Shown: piece after piece, positions 32,225-42,251 of the stretch | How the letters are laid out: each line of letters begins with the position of its first letter | Position numbering within the stretch: the first letter of the stretch is position 1 | Notes under the pieces: model-generated | Database searches by the model: none | Seen by the model: the letters and a program-made list of their open reading frames with translations, nothing else | Told to the model about the DNA's origin: nothing | Translations under genes and position numbers: made by a program | NCBI RefSeq assembly: GCF_003003235.1 | Contig: NZ_PVUE01000002.1 | Span: 124,001-188,000 of the forward strand | Source: Antricoccus suffuscus | GTDB taxonomy: Bacteria; Actinomycetota; Actinomycetes; Mycobacteriales; Antricoccaceae | Direction: 5' to 3' | DNA: 64,000 nucleotides

Positions 32225-33732
32225 GCATGCAAGCACGCGCGGGCGACGCCGAGCTGCTGGCCGCGCTCGAGACGTACGAGCCGGTCGTCGGCCTGGAGAC
32301 GCACGTCGAGCTCGGCACCGAGTCGAAGATGTTCTGCGGCTGCGCTACCGAGTTCGGTGCGGAGCCCAATACACAGATCTGCCCGGTCTGTCTCGGCCTA
32401 CCCGGCGCGTTGCCGGTACCTAACGAGAAGGGGATCGAGGGCACGATCCGGATCGGGCTCGCGCTGAACTGCACGATCGCTACCTGGTGCCGATTCGCCC
32501 GCAAGAACTACTTCTATCCGGACATGCCCAAAAACTTCCAGACCAGCCAGTTCGACGAACCGCTGTGCATCGACGGCTACCTTGACGTCGTTGTCGACGG
32601 CGAGACGTTCCGCGTCGAGATCGAGCGCGTGCACCTCGAAGAGGACACCGGTAAGTCGTTGCACGTCGGCGGAGCCACAGGTCGGATTCAGGGCGCGACT
32701 CATTCTTTGGTGGACTTCAACCGGGCCGGCATTCCGCTGGTTGAGGTCGTCACCAAGCCGTTCGCGGGAGCGGGCGCAAAGACGCCGGCGGTGGCCCGCG
32801 CGTATGTCTCGGAACTGCGCGAGATCTGCCGTGCGCTTGGCGTTTCGGACGTCCGCATGGAGCAAGGCTCGATGCGGTGCGACGTCAACGTCTCGCTCAA
32901 CAAGCCGGGTGAGGGCCTGGGTATCCGGACCGAGACCAAGAATGTCAACTCGTTGCGGTCCGTCGAGCGCGCCGTTCGCGGTGAGATCATCCGGCAGAAG
33001 CCGTTTCTCGATGCCGGTGAGCGGATCTACCAGGAGACTCGGCATTTCCACGAGGACAGCGGCCAGACGACCTCGGGCCGCAGCAAGGAAGAAGCCACCG
33101 ACTACCGCTACTTCCCGGAGCCGGATCTGGTGCCGATGGCGCCGGACCCGGAGTGGGTACGACGCCTCAAGGCCGAGCTCCCCGAGCTCCCGGCGGCCCG
33201 ACAGAGCCGCCTCAAGAGCGAGTGGGGGCTCTCTGACAAGGACATGGGCGCCCTGGTCAGCACCGGTGCGCTCGATCTCATGTCGCAGACGGTTGCGGCC
33301 GGGGCAAGCGCGGCGGACGCCCGCAAGTGGTGGACCGGTGAGCTCGCCCGCCGCGCCAACGAGGCCGGGATCGAGGCCAGCGAGCTGGCCATCACACCGC
33401 AGCAGGTCGCCGAGATCATCGGCCTGGTCACGTCCGGGCGTCTCAACGACAAGCTTGCGCGCTCCGTGGTCGACGGCGTGCTGGCCGGTGAAGGCAATCC
33501 GGAGGCCGTCATGAAGTCTCGCGGGCTCGTTGTGGTCTCCGACACAGACACGCTCGGCGCGGCCGTCGATGAGGCGATCGCCGCAAACGGCGACGTCGCG
33601 GGCAAGATTCGTGCCGGCAAGGTAGCCGCGGCAGGGGCGCTCGTCGGGGCAGTGATGAAGTCCACGAAGGGTCAAGCGGACGCGCAGGCGGTGCGCGCCC
33701 TTATCCTCGAACGGCTCGGCCAAACACCGTGA
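32221..33732 (+). CDS. gatB: Asp/Glu-tRNA amidotransferase subunit B
   Basis: 503 residues. Recognises the mischarged tRNA and amidates it. Signatures: [45 protein letters not shown] and the LEEDTGKS region; the C-terminal YqeY-like tail domain is present. Zinc-type cysteines (CGC ... CPVC) are visible. Start ATG 32221 overlaps the preceding stop. Confidence 0.95.
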   Translation: MSMQARAGDAELLAALETYEPVVGLETHVELGTESKMFCGCATEFGAEPNTQICPVCLGLPGALPVPNEKGIEGTIRIGLALNCTIATWCRFARKNYFYPDMPKNFQTSQFDEPLCIDGYLDVVVDGETFRVEIERVHLEEDTGKSLHVGGATGRIQGATHSLVDFNRAGIPLVEVVTKPFAGAGAKTPAVARAYVSELREICRALGVSDVRMEQGSMRCDVNVSLNKPGEGLGIRTETKNVNSLRSVERAVRGEIIRQKPFLDAGERIYQETRHFHEDSGQTTSGRSKEEATDYRYFPEPDLVPMAPDPEWVRRLKAELPELPAARQSRLKSEWGLSDKDMGALVSTGALDLMSQTVAAGASAADARKWWTGELARRANEAGIEASELAITPQQVAEIIGLVTSGRLNDKLARSVVDGVLAGEGNPEAVMKSRGLVVVSDTDTLGAAVDEAIAANGDVAGKIRAGKVAAAGALVGAVMKSTKGQADAQAVRALILERLGQTP

Positions 33733-33766
33733 GCGCCACGGTCGCGACAATCGACAAGGAGGAAGT

Positions 33767-35251
33767 GTGCTCGTTCTGACGCATGGCTCTCCTGACGACG
33801 CGGCTCAAAAGAGGTTTTTCGAGACGATTCGGCAGTACGGGCCCGGGCGACGCAACTTTCCCGGGCTCATCGTGCTCGGCGACGGCTTCACACGGTTCGG
33901 GCCGATCAGCGGAGTCGCGCTGACAGCCGAAGGCATCGCGGTCATCGGAGTCCAAGAGATTCCAGACGCGTCGGGCTACCTGTTCGCTCCGGCCCGCGGC
34001 GCCTGGACCGTCGGTGGCCGGTTGATCCACCTCGGTCGTGGTGGCAGCAACCCCGTCCATGAAACGGACACGGCCGTAAAGAACGTCGCAGCGGTACTGC
34101 GCAAACGTGGAATCGACCCGGGTTACATGCAGTCGTTGATCGTGGTCGATGGTGACATCTCCGGGGTCGCGCAGCCGGAGACCGAACGCTCCAGCGGTGT
34201 CGTCGTCGTCCGGACGCACCAGGACGACATCGCCGACGGAATCGTCCGCGCAACCTCCCAAACAACTGGTGGCCTCAAGCAGTTGTGGACCAGTGCCGAC
34301 GTACTCGCGGCGCTGCGAATCCTCGGGTACGACGGAAGTCAGGTACCGGTCGAGGCGCTGACTAATGAAGGATTCCCGTACTCGCCCTACGTGCTGCGGC
34401 CGACCTCGACCGAGGACTCACCGGTCGCCGCGGTCCCGGAACACGCGCAGGCCCGACTCATGGGCCACGGTAGTGCGGCCGACGCGCCGACCGAGCACAC
34501 CCGGCCCAATCCGCGGGTGGCAGCCGTACCGTTGCAAGCGTCCGCGCCGCTCGCGGTGTCCGAGCCCGCCGCCGCCGATAGCCTGCTCGACGCTCCTGAA
34601 GAGGATGACATCCATCGCAGCCCGTTTCGGTGGCTGGCCGGTCTCGCCGCCCTCGCGGTGCTCATCGCAGCGGTTGTATTCGGAGCCCAGTGGCTGTTCT
34701 CCGGTAGTTCGGACAAGTCCGCGGGTAACGGCGGTAGTGGATCGAATACGTCGCAAGGCGCAGGCGCGAGCGATGGGGCTGCAGGCACGACGACGCCTGC
34801 CGCGCAGCAGATCGACGGCCTCGCCTTCCAGCAAGGCGCCTACGACCAGACCGCGAAGTGTGCGACGTTCTCGTACGGCGAGATCAAGTCGCTCCTGACT
34901 CAGATCGGCTGCAGTGGACTGACGAGAGCTCTCTATCTGACCGATGTGGACGGAAAACAGGTTGTCGTCAGCGTCGCCGACGTCAAGCTGAAATCCGACG
35001 GTGATGCCGCGAAACTGAAGTCGAAGGTGGACTCGGACGGCACCGGCAACGTCAACGACCTCTTGCGCGATGGCGTGATCCCCAAGGGGTACCCGTCGAC
35101 CAAAGTCTTTGACAACGCGGAGTACGCATCATCGATCGACGGCCAGACCGTGCGGATCGTCGAAACCGCCTTCACCGACGGTGGCGATCCGAGCGCCAAC
35201 GTGAACAAGGCCGCGGATGTCGCACTCAAGCTCAAGATCGACAAGCAGTAG
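33767..35251 (+). CDS. Orphan one-pass membrane protein with cytoplasmic N-domain
   Basis: 494 residues, not recognised. Residues ~1-170 form a globular domain with alternating strands (GLIVLGDGFTRFGPIS, VALTAEGIAVIGVQE, SLIVVDGDISGV) that loosely recalls a NERD nuclease-related fold, but no catalytic set is evident. Residues ~215-285 are a Pro/Ala linker, 288-312 a single transmembrane helix, 313-345 a Gly/Ser-rich stalk, and ~350-494 an extracytoplasmic domain with two cysteines (KCATF, IGCSG) that could pair. GTG 33767 has AGGAGGA close upstream. Follows gatB by 34 bp; convergent with the LppZ-like gene. Confidence 0.7.
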   Translation: MLVLTHGSPDDAAQKRFFETIRQYGPGRRNFPGLIVLGDGFTRFGPISGVALTAEGIAVIGVQEIPDASGYLFAPARGAWTVGGRLIHLGRGGSNPVHETDTAVKNVAAVLRKRGIDPGYMQSLIVVDGDISGVAQPETERSSGVVVVRTHQDDIADGIVRATSQTTGGLKQLWTSADVLAALRILGYDGSQVPVEALTNEGFPYSPYVLRPTSTEDSPVAAVPEHAQARLMGHGSAADAPTEHTRPNPRVAAVPLQASAPLAVSEPAAADSLLDAPEEDDIHRSPFRWLAGLAALAVLIAAVVFGAQWLFSGSSDKSAGNGGSGSNTSQGAGASDGAAGTTTPAAQQIDGLAFQQGAYDQTAKCATFSYGEIKSLLTQIGCSGLTRALYLTDVDGKQVVVSVADVKLKSDGDAAKLKSKVDSDGTGNVNDLLRDGVIPKGYPSTKVFDNAEYASSIDGQTVRIVETAFTDGGDPSANVNKAADVALKLKIDKQ

Positions 35252-35258
35252 CCGCCGA

Positions 35259-36440
35259 CTAGCTGATGCCGCCGCCGCCACCCTGCGGGGGCGGCACCAT
35301 GATGATCTTGTCGTCGTCCGCGGCCGGCGTACCGATGCCGTCCCTGTTGTAGGTGCCGACCCACATGGCGCCGGACGCCGGGTCGATCGCGATCGCGCGC
35401 AGCCGACCGTACTTGTCGGTCAGCGATAGCTGCGGATCGTCGACCGGCGCGCCCTTCTTGTTCATGATGCTGGTCATCAGCGATTTCGAGTCGAGCCCGG
35501 TGACGATCGCGGTCGTGGTGACCGCGGCGCAGGCGGCGCCGCCGAGCGACTTGCCGGAGTAGGCGACCGTCGGATCGGTACCTGCGTAGTTGGCGCCCGG
35601 TTCCAAGGTCTCAAGCTCGTTTCCGGTGACGGCCGTGGGAGTGCCGCCGCCGAGGTCGACCGCATAGCCGCCGTTCGTCGACAGGCAGATGCCCGTCGCG
35701 TCGGCGAGCCCGCTGGCGAATACCGCCGAGCCGGCCGTCGGATTATCGGCGGCAGGAGCGCCGAAGTTGTCGATCCGCAGTATCTTCCCGGCGAGGCTAG
35801 CCGGATCCGTGGCCAGCGCCGGATTGCCGGTATCTCCGGTGCCGATATAAAGATTGCCGTCGGCGCCGGCAGCGAGCGCGCCCCCGTTGTGGACCGCGCC
35901 CTTCGGGATCCCGGTGATGACAGGTACGACGGTCCCGGCACTGTTGAAGCTGACGACCCGATTGTCGGTCGCCGTCGTGATGTAGGCAAACACGAGCCCG
36001 TCCTCGCTGTACGCGGGCGAGGTGGCCAAGCCGAGCAGGCCGCCGTCGCCAGACGCGTCTATGCCGGGAATTGTGAACAGGTCTTGCTGGGGCACGCCGG
36101 GTTGTCCGTTGACCTTGATGATCTTGCCGGTCGCGCGCTCGCCTACTAGGGCCGTGCCGTCCGGCAGGGGTGCGATACCCCAGGGCTGATCGAGACCGGT
36201 AGCACGCACCGCACTGTCCTGATTTTCTCCCGGTTGACCAGGAGTGCTCGGCGTCGACGGGTTCGTCGGCGGCTGACCGGTATCGGGGCTCTGACCACCA
36301 GGATTCTGGGGGACCGCCTGCGGCGACCAGTTGCCGCTGCCGAGGTAACTGTCCGCGCTCGCGCATGCCGACGCGCCGAGCAGGCAAAGGATGGACAGAC
36401 ACACGGCAACCGGGCGCCGTGAGTGCGTCGTACGCCGCAT
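35259..36440 (-). CDS. lppZ: LppZ-like lipoprotein, GSDH/PQQ-type beta-propeller
   Basis: 393 residues. Lipoprotein signal with lipobox ASAC (Cys26), then a Pro/Gly/Thr-rich spacer (~30-75) and a beta-propeller resembling glucose/sorbosone dehydrogenases (DQPWGIAPLPDGTALVGERA, DGGLLGLATSP, GNLYIGTGDTGNP). It belongs with Rv3006 LppZ of the same neighbourhood. Such proteins sit on the outer face of the membrane; PQQ use and substrate are unproven. Start ATG 36440 gives a normal signal peptide; ATG 36497 would add 19 basic residues. Confidence 0.8.
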   Translation of the reverse strand: MRRTTHSRRPVAVCLSILCLLGASACASADSYLGSGNWSPQAVPQNPGGQSPDTGQPPTNPSTPSTPGQPGENQDSAVRATGLDQPWGIAPLPDGTALVGERATGKIIKVNGQPGVPQQDLFTIPGIDASGDGGLLGLATSPAYSEDGLVFAYITTATDNRVVSFNSAGTVVPVITGIPKGAVHNGGALAAGADGNLYIGTGDTGNPALATDPASLAGKILRIDNFGAPAADNPTAGSAVFASGLADATGICLSTNGGYAVDLGGGTPTAVTGNELETLEPGANYAGTDPTVAYSGKSLGGAACAAVTTTAIVTGLDSKSLMTSIMNKKGAPVDDPQLSLTDKYGRLRAIAIDPASGAMWVGTYNRDGIGTPAADDDKIIMVPPPQGGGGGIS

Positions 36441-36741
36441 CAAATGTCTTCGTGCCCTTCGGTTCTGATCGTGCCGAGTCCGCATCAAGCTCTGCATTTT
36501 GGTTGTGGTCCACCATATGCCGGGTCGGTTAGCGCCGACGGGATCCAGCGCAAGTGAGATCGTGCTATCGGGTATGACTTCTCAAACACCCGTTCCGGAT
36601 CCGTTGGGTCCGGATTTTCTAGCCGATACAACAGCGCAGATGTCTGGCGCGACGATTTCGCGACTGTGGACGGCCGCGACGCTGCCTCAATCGATGCAAT
36701 AGGCTCACCAGACACAACATCCCCAGCGGTCAGGTACAAGC
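36441..36741. other. Divergent promoter region lppZ / DUF4129 operon
   Basis: 301 bp without a supported gene. It must carry promoters for both directions. A short inverted repeat TCCGGAT ... GTCCGGA lies near 36595-36617. No clear -35/-10 pair can be named. Confidence 0.4.
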
Positions 36742-37446
36742 ATGCCGAGAAACTCCACCTCAGTGGTGCGGGCCGTCGCCATCGGCCTGGCCGCGGCGGT
36801 ACTCGTCGTACTGGTGATGGTCTCTACCGGCGGACAAATCGACCTGGTCCACGCGCCCGCGCATACGACTGCGGCCGCCGCACAGTCGAGCATGGCCGGA
36901 CCGCCGGCCGGGTCCGTCCAGCCGAACGCCACGGATCAGAGCATGACCGGCTTCTGGACCGGGCTCGTACTGCTCGGCGGGTTCGTCATCGTCGGGCTTC
37001 TGGCTTTGCTGCTGAATCTGCGCAAGATGGTCGGAGGACGGCGGCGCGCGGTCCGAATGCGGGTCGAGGACCACGACGATCGACTGCTTGATGCGGTCGC
37101 CGAGGACGCGAGCGCACACCTAGCGGCGCTGCGACTTGGCTCGCCGCGCGAGGCGATCATCGGATGCTGGCTAAGCCTCGAGTCGACCATGCAACGAGTC
37201 GGCTTGAAGCCTGATAAGGCGGAAACCTCTACGGAGTTGGTGCAGCGGGTCCTATCGACGTACCCCGTAGAGCGGACCTCGATAGAGCGCCTCGCGGCCG
37301 CCTACCGGGAGGCGCGTTTCTCGGCGCACGACATCCCTGAAGCATCACGGTTGTTGGCGCTCAGCGCGATCGAGCGGCTGCACGCCGAACTGTCCGAACT
37401 GCGCCGGCGCGGCGTGCCGGTGCCGGCGGACGGGGGACGCAGATGA
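36742..37446 (+). CDS. DUF4129-domain membrane protein
   Basis: 234 residues: an N-terminal hydrophobic signal or anchor (9-30), a short external loop, a second helix (~70-92), then a cytoplasmic DUF4129 domain (SPREAIIGCWLSLESTMQRV ... KAETSTELVQRVL). First gene of a five-gene set in which each start overlaps or nearly touches the preceding stop. DUF4129 proteins regularly accompany MoxR ATPases and DUF58 proteins and often transglutaminases; no transglutaminase is present here. Probably an envelope-associated assembly or chaperone system. Confidence 0.8.
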   Translation: MPRNSTSVVRAVAIGLAAAVLVVLVMVSTGGQIDLVHAPAHTTAAAAQSSMAGPPAGSVQPNATDQSMTGFWTGLVLLGGFVIVGLLALLLNLRKMVGGRRRAVRMRVEDHDDRLLDAVAEDASAHLAALRLGSPREAIIGCWLSLESTMQRVGLKPDKAETSTELVQRVLSTYPVERTSIERLAAAYREARFSAHDIPEASRLLALSAIERLHAELSELRRRGVPVPADGGRR

Positions 37447-37991
37447 AACGCGCGGCGTTCCGGTGGGTGGCCGGGATCGTCTCCGCCGGGATCGTCGGCG
37501 CCCTCGGCTACACGATTGGGAACGGTTTCCAGATCACCCCCGAGCCGGTGTTGTTCGCCGCCGCCGCGGTCGTCCTGCTGGGCATCGGAATCCTGCTGGC
37601 CACGATGCGCCCCCCGGACGAGCCGCGGTGGGATGACCTGGCAATGCGGCGACGTACCTCCGACCGATCCCTGGATACGCCTGGCGTCGCGCCGTACATC
37701 GCGCCCGACGAGTCCTCCCGTCGACGACTGTCAGCAACGCTCAAGACAATCATCGATGACAAGGTGCGCTCGGCGTACGGATTCGACCCGGCGACCAACC
37801 CCGAGCGGGCGCGTGCGGCGATGCCGCCCCGAGTCCACGAGTTTCGGTTTGACGAGGACCCGGTACGCCGCCTGGTAAAGACGTCTTACGTCGAGCGACT
37901 GGTCACCGAGATCGAGCGCACCGGCACCGAAAGAACCTACTTGCAGTCCTCCGAACACACCGCACCCAACCAAGGACAGGGCACCGAATGA
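37443..37991 (+). CDS. Two-helix membrane protein of the MoxR operon
   Basis: 182 residues. Two hydrophobic segments (~8-28 and ~36-55), then a cytoplasmic Arg/Asp-rich region of ~125 residues. ATGA overlap with the DUF4129 gene and with moxR. Family not recognised; position and topology suggest a structural partner of the MoxR-DUF58 complex. Confidence 0.7.
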   Translation: MKRAAFRWVAGIVSAGIVGALGYTIGNGFQITPEPVLFAAAAVVLLGIGILLATMRPPDEPRWDDLAMRRRTSDRSLDTPGVAPYIAPDESSRRRLSATLKTIIDDKVRSAYGFDPATNPERARAAMPPRVHEFRFDEDPVRRLVKTSYVERLVTEIERTGTERTYLQSSEHTAPNQGQGTE

Positions 37992-38977
37992 ACCAGGACC
38001 AGCTCGCCGAGCTCAGCGACCAGGCGAAGAGCATCCTCGACGAGGTCGAGCGCGCTGTTGTCGGCAAACGGCCCGCGCTCGCGCTCATACTGTGCGGCGT
38101 GCTCGCGGGCGGACATGTGCTTCTTGAAGACTTCCCAGGACTGGGCAAGACGCTGGCCGCACGGTCGTTCGCGCAGTGTCTCGGACTGGAGTTCAAACGT
38201 GCCCAGTTCACTCCCGACCTGCTGCCGGCCGACCTGACCGGCTCGTTCATCTACAACCAGCAGATCGCGGACTTCGAGTTTCGGCGGGGGCCGCTATTCG
38301 CCGGATTCCTGCTGGCCGACGAGATCAACCGGACGCCGCCCAAGACGCAGGCGGCGCTGCTCGAGGCGATGCAGGAAGCGCAGATCACGGTCGAGGGCAA
38401 CACCTTTGTGCTGCCGCGGCCCTTCCACGTCCTCGCGACGGCCAACCCGGTCGAGTACGAAGGCACCTATCCACTACCCGAAGCGCAGCTGGACCGGTTT
38501 CTGTTGCGGATCCAGTTCGGCTACCCCGATCACGATGAGGAGTTCGAGGTCCTGCAACGGCGGATGAGCCGCCAGCAGGAGTCAATCGAGCTGCATCAAG
38601 TCATCGACGCTGCCGGGCTTTTGGCTCTACAACAAGCGATCGAGACCATCGAGATCGATCCGAGCGTGCTGCACTACTGCGTGGCATTGACCGAGGCCAC
38701 GCGCTCGCACGCCGATGTCGCGGTCGGTGCGTCGCCGCGCGGCTCGCTGGCGCTGATGCAGGTTGCTCGGGCGTATGCAGTGATTGATGGCCGCGACTAC
38801 GTGACTCCCGAAGATGTCAAGGCGGTCGCGGTCCCGGTGCTGGCGCACCGGATCCTTGTCAAACCGGAGAACTGGATGCGCGACGTCACCGGGTCGACGG
38901 TCGTCTCCTCCGTACTGGGGTCGGTGCCCACGCCGGCGGCCGTCGGCGCGCGGGCCGCCGATTCGCCGACGGCGTAA
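37988..38977 (+). CDS. MoxR-family AAA+ ATPase
   Basis: 329 residues. Walker A region EDFPGLGKTLAARSF (~47-60), Walker B LLADEINRTPPKTQAALLEAM, sensor-1 region VLATANPVEYEGTYPLPEA, and the C-terminal lid. MoxR ATPases act as chaperones that insert metals or assemble complexes with VWA-containing partners such as DUF58 proteins, and the next gene is one. Coupled by ATGA to the previous gene. Confidence 0.93.
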   Translation: MNQDQLAELSDQAKSILDEVERAVVGKRPALALILCGVLAGGHVLLEDFPGLGKTLAARSFAQCLGLEFKRAQFTPDLLPADLTGSFIYNQQIADFEFRRGPLFAGFLLADEINRTPPKTQAALLEAMQEAQITVEGNTFVLPRPFHVLATANPVEYEGTYPLPEAQLDRFLLRIQFGYPDHDEEFEVLQRRMSRQQESIELHQVIDAAGLLALQQAIETIEIDPSVLHYCVALTEATRSHADVAVGASPRGSLALMQVARAYAVIDGRDYVTPEDVKAVAVPVLAHRILVKPENWMRDVTGSTVVSSVLGSVPTPAAVGARAADSPTA

Positions 38978-38981
38978 CACG

Positions 38982-40286
38982 ATGGACGAGCGGGCCGGCG
39001 TGTGGCGAAGCACCGTCAGCTTCTATAGGTCGATCGTGGGCGGGGCCGTTTTCGCCCTCGCAGCAGTACTTTTCGGTCGCCCGGAGTTGCTGGTCATCGC
39101 CGTACCCTTCTTGGTTTTCGCGCTGGCCGCGGCGTTGAATCGCCCCACGGCGGCGCCGACCACGACGGTGACGGTACCGACGGCGCAGGTTACCGAGGGC
39201 GAGTCGTTTGTGCTGCCGATAACGGTTCGATCGGTGGCCGGCATGGAGCACGTGAGCATCGGCGTACGCCGCGACTTCTGGTTTCGGTGCGACCCGACAC
39301 CCGGGATCATGCAGGGCGGGTGTGCGTCCATAGGCGAGGTCGCCCTGCCGATGACCATGACGCCCACGCGTTGGGGAATCCGCGAGATTTCGGCGGCGTA
39401 CGTCATGGCCTCCGATGCGTGGGGTGCTTCGGTGTTGCAGCAACACCATCAGCTCGGGGCGCGAGTGCTGGCGGTGCCACGCACCGACGTAGCGCTCTCG
39501 AGTGTGCCGGCCCTTGCCGCCAGCGGTCTCATCGGAGCCAACCGCGCGGTGAAGCCTGGGCAGGGCAGTGAGTTTGCAGGAATCCGCGCATTTAGGCCCG
39601 GTGACCGGATGAAAGACATCCACTGGCCGGCGTCGCTGCGCAGTCGCGACCTGCAGGTGATCTCCCATTGGTCTGAGCAAGACGGCCAAGTCATCCTGGT
39701 GCTCGACGCGGCGGCCGACCTCGGCATCAGTGGCGGGATCGACGGCGCGCCAAGCAGTCTCGACACGACCGTACGTGCGGCCAGCGCGATCGCCGAGTTC
39801 TACCTCCGCCGAGGCGACCGGGTCGGCGTACGGATCGTCGGGCAGGGCCCGTTTAACAACACCGTCCGGATTGGCACCGGCAAGGCGCACTACCGCAGAA
39901 TCGCAGAGCGGCTCGCTCAGGTGGAGACGACGCTCAACCGCCGCGGTCGCACCGACGACCGTGCGCAGGGCGTCCCGCCAGGCACGCTGCTGCTGATGTT
40001 GTCGCCGATGGCCGGCGCGGGAGCGCTCACGCAGGCCGCGACCTATCAGCGTCGTGGCGCGCACGTCGTCGTCATCGACACGTTGCCCTCAGTCGGCCTC
40101 GGAGCCGGGGTGGACCCGACGCAGAGTCTGCATTGGCGGGTCCGTGCTCTGGAGCGCGCGCGGGAGATCAGTCAAATCGAGCACGAAGGGCTCCCGATCC
40201 TGCCGTGGGAAGGTCCCGGCACGCTTGGCACGCTCGAACGGGTCATCGGGCATCTGCAGTCGGCGGCACGGGTGATGCGTCGATGA
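38982..40286 (+). CDS. DUF58-domain protein
   Basis: 434 residues. Two N-terminal helices (~15-50), an extracytoplasmic-like beta domain, then the DUF58/VWA-type region with PGDRMKDIHWPASLRSRDLQ and VILVLDAAADLG (MIDAS-like DxxxD). Start ATG 38982, four bases after moxR; a longer in-frame start inside moxR is rejected. The usual MoxR partner. Confidence 0.9.
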   Translation: MDERAGVWRSTVSFYRSIVGGAVFALAAVLFGRPELLVIAVPFLVFALAAALNRPTAAPTTTVTVPTAQVTEGESFVLPITVRSVAGMEHVSIGVRRDFWFRCDPTPGIMQGGCASIGEVALPMTMTPTRWGIREISAAYVMASDAWGASVLQQHHQLGARVLAVPRTDVALSSVPALAASGLIGANRAVKPGQGSEFAGIRAFRPGDRMKDIHWPASLRSRDLQVISHWSEQDGQVILVLDAAADLGISGGIDGAPSSLDTTVRAASAIAEFYLRRGDRVGVRIVGQGPFNNTVRIGTGKAHYRRIAERLAQVETTLNRRGRTDDRAQGVPPGTLLLMLSPMAGAGALTQAATYQRRGAHVVVIDTLPSVGLGAGVDPTQSLHWRVRALERAREISQIEHEGLPILPWEGPGTLGTLERVIGHLQSAARVMRR

Positions 40287-40864
40287 GTGGCCTGACGAAG
40301 AAGATTACAAACGTTCGCAGGTCGCCGTACCTCAACCTTGTGCTCAGTCGGCAGCAGACCGGGCTGCTATTCGGAGCGGCAGCCGGCGTCGTACTCACCC
40401 TGGTAGGGCTGTTCGTCGCCACCAGCGACCTGCCGTGGTACATCGTGCTTGGTGCCGTCGTGCTCGCCGGCGCGAGCGTTATCGTGGCGCATCGCTACGT
40501 GTCGATCGCCTACTTGCTGGGCTATCTAGTCGTGTGGCTGCTGTGGGCACCGCGCTCGCTGTCGTTTGCCGTACTCGTCGCCGCGCTCGGCTTCGCCGCG
40601 TGGCACGGGGCCTTGACGATGGCCGGATCGGTGCCGTCGCTCGGCCAGCTGGCCACCGGCACGATGCGCCGATGGGGTGGACGGCTGGCCCTCACCGGAG
40701 CGGTCGTAATCGTGACGTTTGTAGTCGCATTGATACTCGACGACCCTTCGCGTGCGCCGTCTCGAGATGCGGTGATCGTGGCGTGCGTGCTGGCGTTAGT
40801 TGTGTTGGTGGCCTGCCTTGTTGCGGCGCGACGCCGTACCGATTCCGGCGTCCCTAGCGACTGA
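40283..40864 (+). CDS. Integral membrane protein of the MoxR operon
   Basis: 193 residues with about five hydrophobic helices and a short basic N-terminus (SGLTKKITNVRRSP). Start ATG 40283 overlaps the DUF58 stop as ATGA. No recognised family. Last gene of the operon; its end overlaps the convergent oxidase gene by 11 bp. Confidence 0.75.
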   Translation: MSGLTKKITNVRRSPYLNLVLSRQQTGLLFGAAAGVVLTLVGLFVATSDLPWYIVLGAVVLAGASVIVAHRYVSIAYLLGYLVVWLLWAPRSLSFAVLVAALGFAAWHGALTMAGSVPSLGQLATGTMRRWGGRLALTGAVVIVTFVVALILDDPSRAPSRDAVIVACVLALVVLVACLVAARRRTDSGVPSD

Positions 40865-42164
40865 CTGGCCCTAGCACTCGGCGCAGATAGTCGTTAGTGA
40901 AGAGCCCGCCGGGGTCGAGGGCCGCACGTACCCGGAGAAATTCGCCGTACTTCGGGTACGCCGCCTCGAAGTCCGCGGCGGAGCGGGTGTGCAGCTTGCC
41001 CCAGTGTGGGCGGCCGCCTGCCGCGACGAGAATCTGTTCCACGGCATCGAAGTACTCGCGGAACGACTCACGATAGTAGCGATGCACGGCAATGTAGGCC
41101 GACGTACGTCCGTACGCCGTAGACAGCCAGACATCATCGGCGACTGCGCATCGAACCTCGAGTGGGAACGAGATTCGCCAGCCGCGGTCGTCGAGGAGTG
41201 ATTTGATGGCGCGCAGCGTATCCGGCAGCACGTCCAGGTCGATCGCATACTCCATCTCGCGAAAGCGCACCCGGCGCGGCGAGACGAAAACGTCGGCGGA
41301 GTGGTCGGTGTACGCGCGACTCGATACGAGCCGGTTGGCTATTCGGTTGATCGACGGAATGACCGCGGGTACGACGCGGCCCGTTGCGCACGTGACGGCG
41401 AATACGCCGTTCGTGAGGATCTCGTCGTCGAGCAGGCGTCTCCATTTCGGCACCGGTGCGAGTGGTGCATCGCCGGGCAGCCTGGTGTTGGTCTTGACCA
41501 AGGCTCGGTCGGTGTGCGGAAACCAGTAGAACTCGACGTGGTCGGCGTGCGCGGCCCGTTCGGCGAACCCGTCGATTACCTCCTCAAGGCTCTCCGGATG
41601 TTCTTGCGCAGCGAGCGCGAACGCCGGGACACACTGCAACGTGACGTGCACGAGTACGCCGATTGCGCCGAGCCCCAACCGCGCCGCGTGGAAGATGTCC
41701 GAGCGTTCGGTTGCCGAACAGTCGACGACCCGTCCGTCGGCCAGCGCGATTCGCAGTCCTCGGACTTGTCCGGCTATACCGGTGAAGCGCAGCCCGGTGC
41801 CGTGTGTGCCGGTAGAGATGGCGCCGGCGATAGTCTGCGGGTCGACATCTCCGAGGTTCTCCATCGCCAGTCCATGCGCGCCCAGAAGGGGCGGCAGATC
41901 GCGAAGTCGGGTGCCGGCCAACAGCGTGACCAGCCCACTTCTGCGGTCTGCGGTCACGATGCCGCTAAAGTGGTCCAGCCTTAGCTGGATGCCATCCGTG
42001 GCAGCGATCGAGGTAAACGAGTGGCCGGCACCAACCGGTCGGATCGATTGTCCATGTTTGGCGGTCGTCTGAATGGTCTCGACCAGGTCCGCCTCGTCGA
42101 CGGGCGCGACGACCTCGGCGGGAACGCACGAAGCACTGCGGCCCCAGTTACGCCACGTTGTCAT
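40854..42164 (-). CDS. FAD-linked sugar-1,4-lactone oxidase (GulLO/ALO family)
   Basis: 436 residues. N-terminal FAD-binding PCMH-type domain (SIRPVGAGHSFTSIAATDGI, GAISTGTHGTG) and a C-terminal ALO domain ending with the signature HWGKLHTRSAADFEAAYPKY and FTNDYLRRVLG. The family oxidises gulono-, arabinono- or related lactones or sugar alcohols with oxygen. Downstream of the TetR-type gene on the same strand (87-bp gap), which may regulate it. Substrate not determinable. Confidence 0.9.
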   Translation of the reverse strand: MTTWRNWGRSASCVPAEVVAPVDEADLVETIQTTAKHGQSIRPVGAGHSFTSIAATDGIQLRLDHFSGIVTADRRSGLVTLLAGTRLRDLPPLLGAHGLAMENLGDVDPQTIAGAISTGTHGTGLRFTGIAGQVRGLRIALADGRVVDCSATERSDIFHAARLGLGAIGVLVHVTLQCVPAFALAAQEHPESLEEVIDGFAERAAHADHVEFYWFPHTDRALVKTNTRLPGDAPLAPVPKWRRLLDDEILTNGVFAVTCATGRVVPAVIPSINRIANRLVSSRAYTDHSADVFVSPRRVRFREMEYAIDLDVLPDTLRAIKSLLDDRGWRISFPLEVRCAVADDVWLSTAYGRTSAYIAVHRYYRESFREYFDAVEQILVAAGGRPHWGKLHTRSAADFEAAYPKYGEFLRVRAALDPGGLFTNDYLRRVLGPVSR

Positions 42165-42251
42165 AGAAATAGTCGCCCTTCGCCGAAGTACGCCGACCAG
42201 TGCGCTGACATGGTCAAACGCCGTGGAAAGGTTGCCGCTCGGGCGGGCACA

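Noticed and set aside
32398-33750. 450-residue open frame antisense to gatB
   Set aside because: Same high-GC shadow effect; low-complexity composition, no ribosome-binding site, full overlap with gatB.
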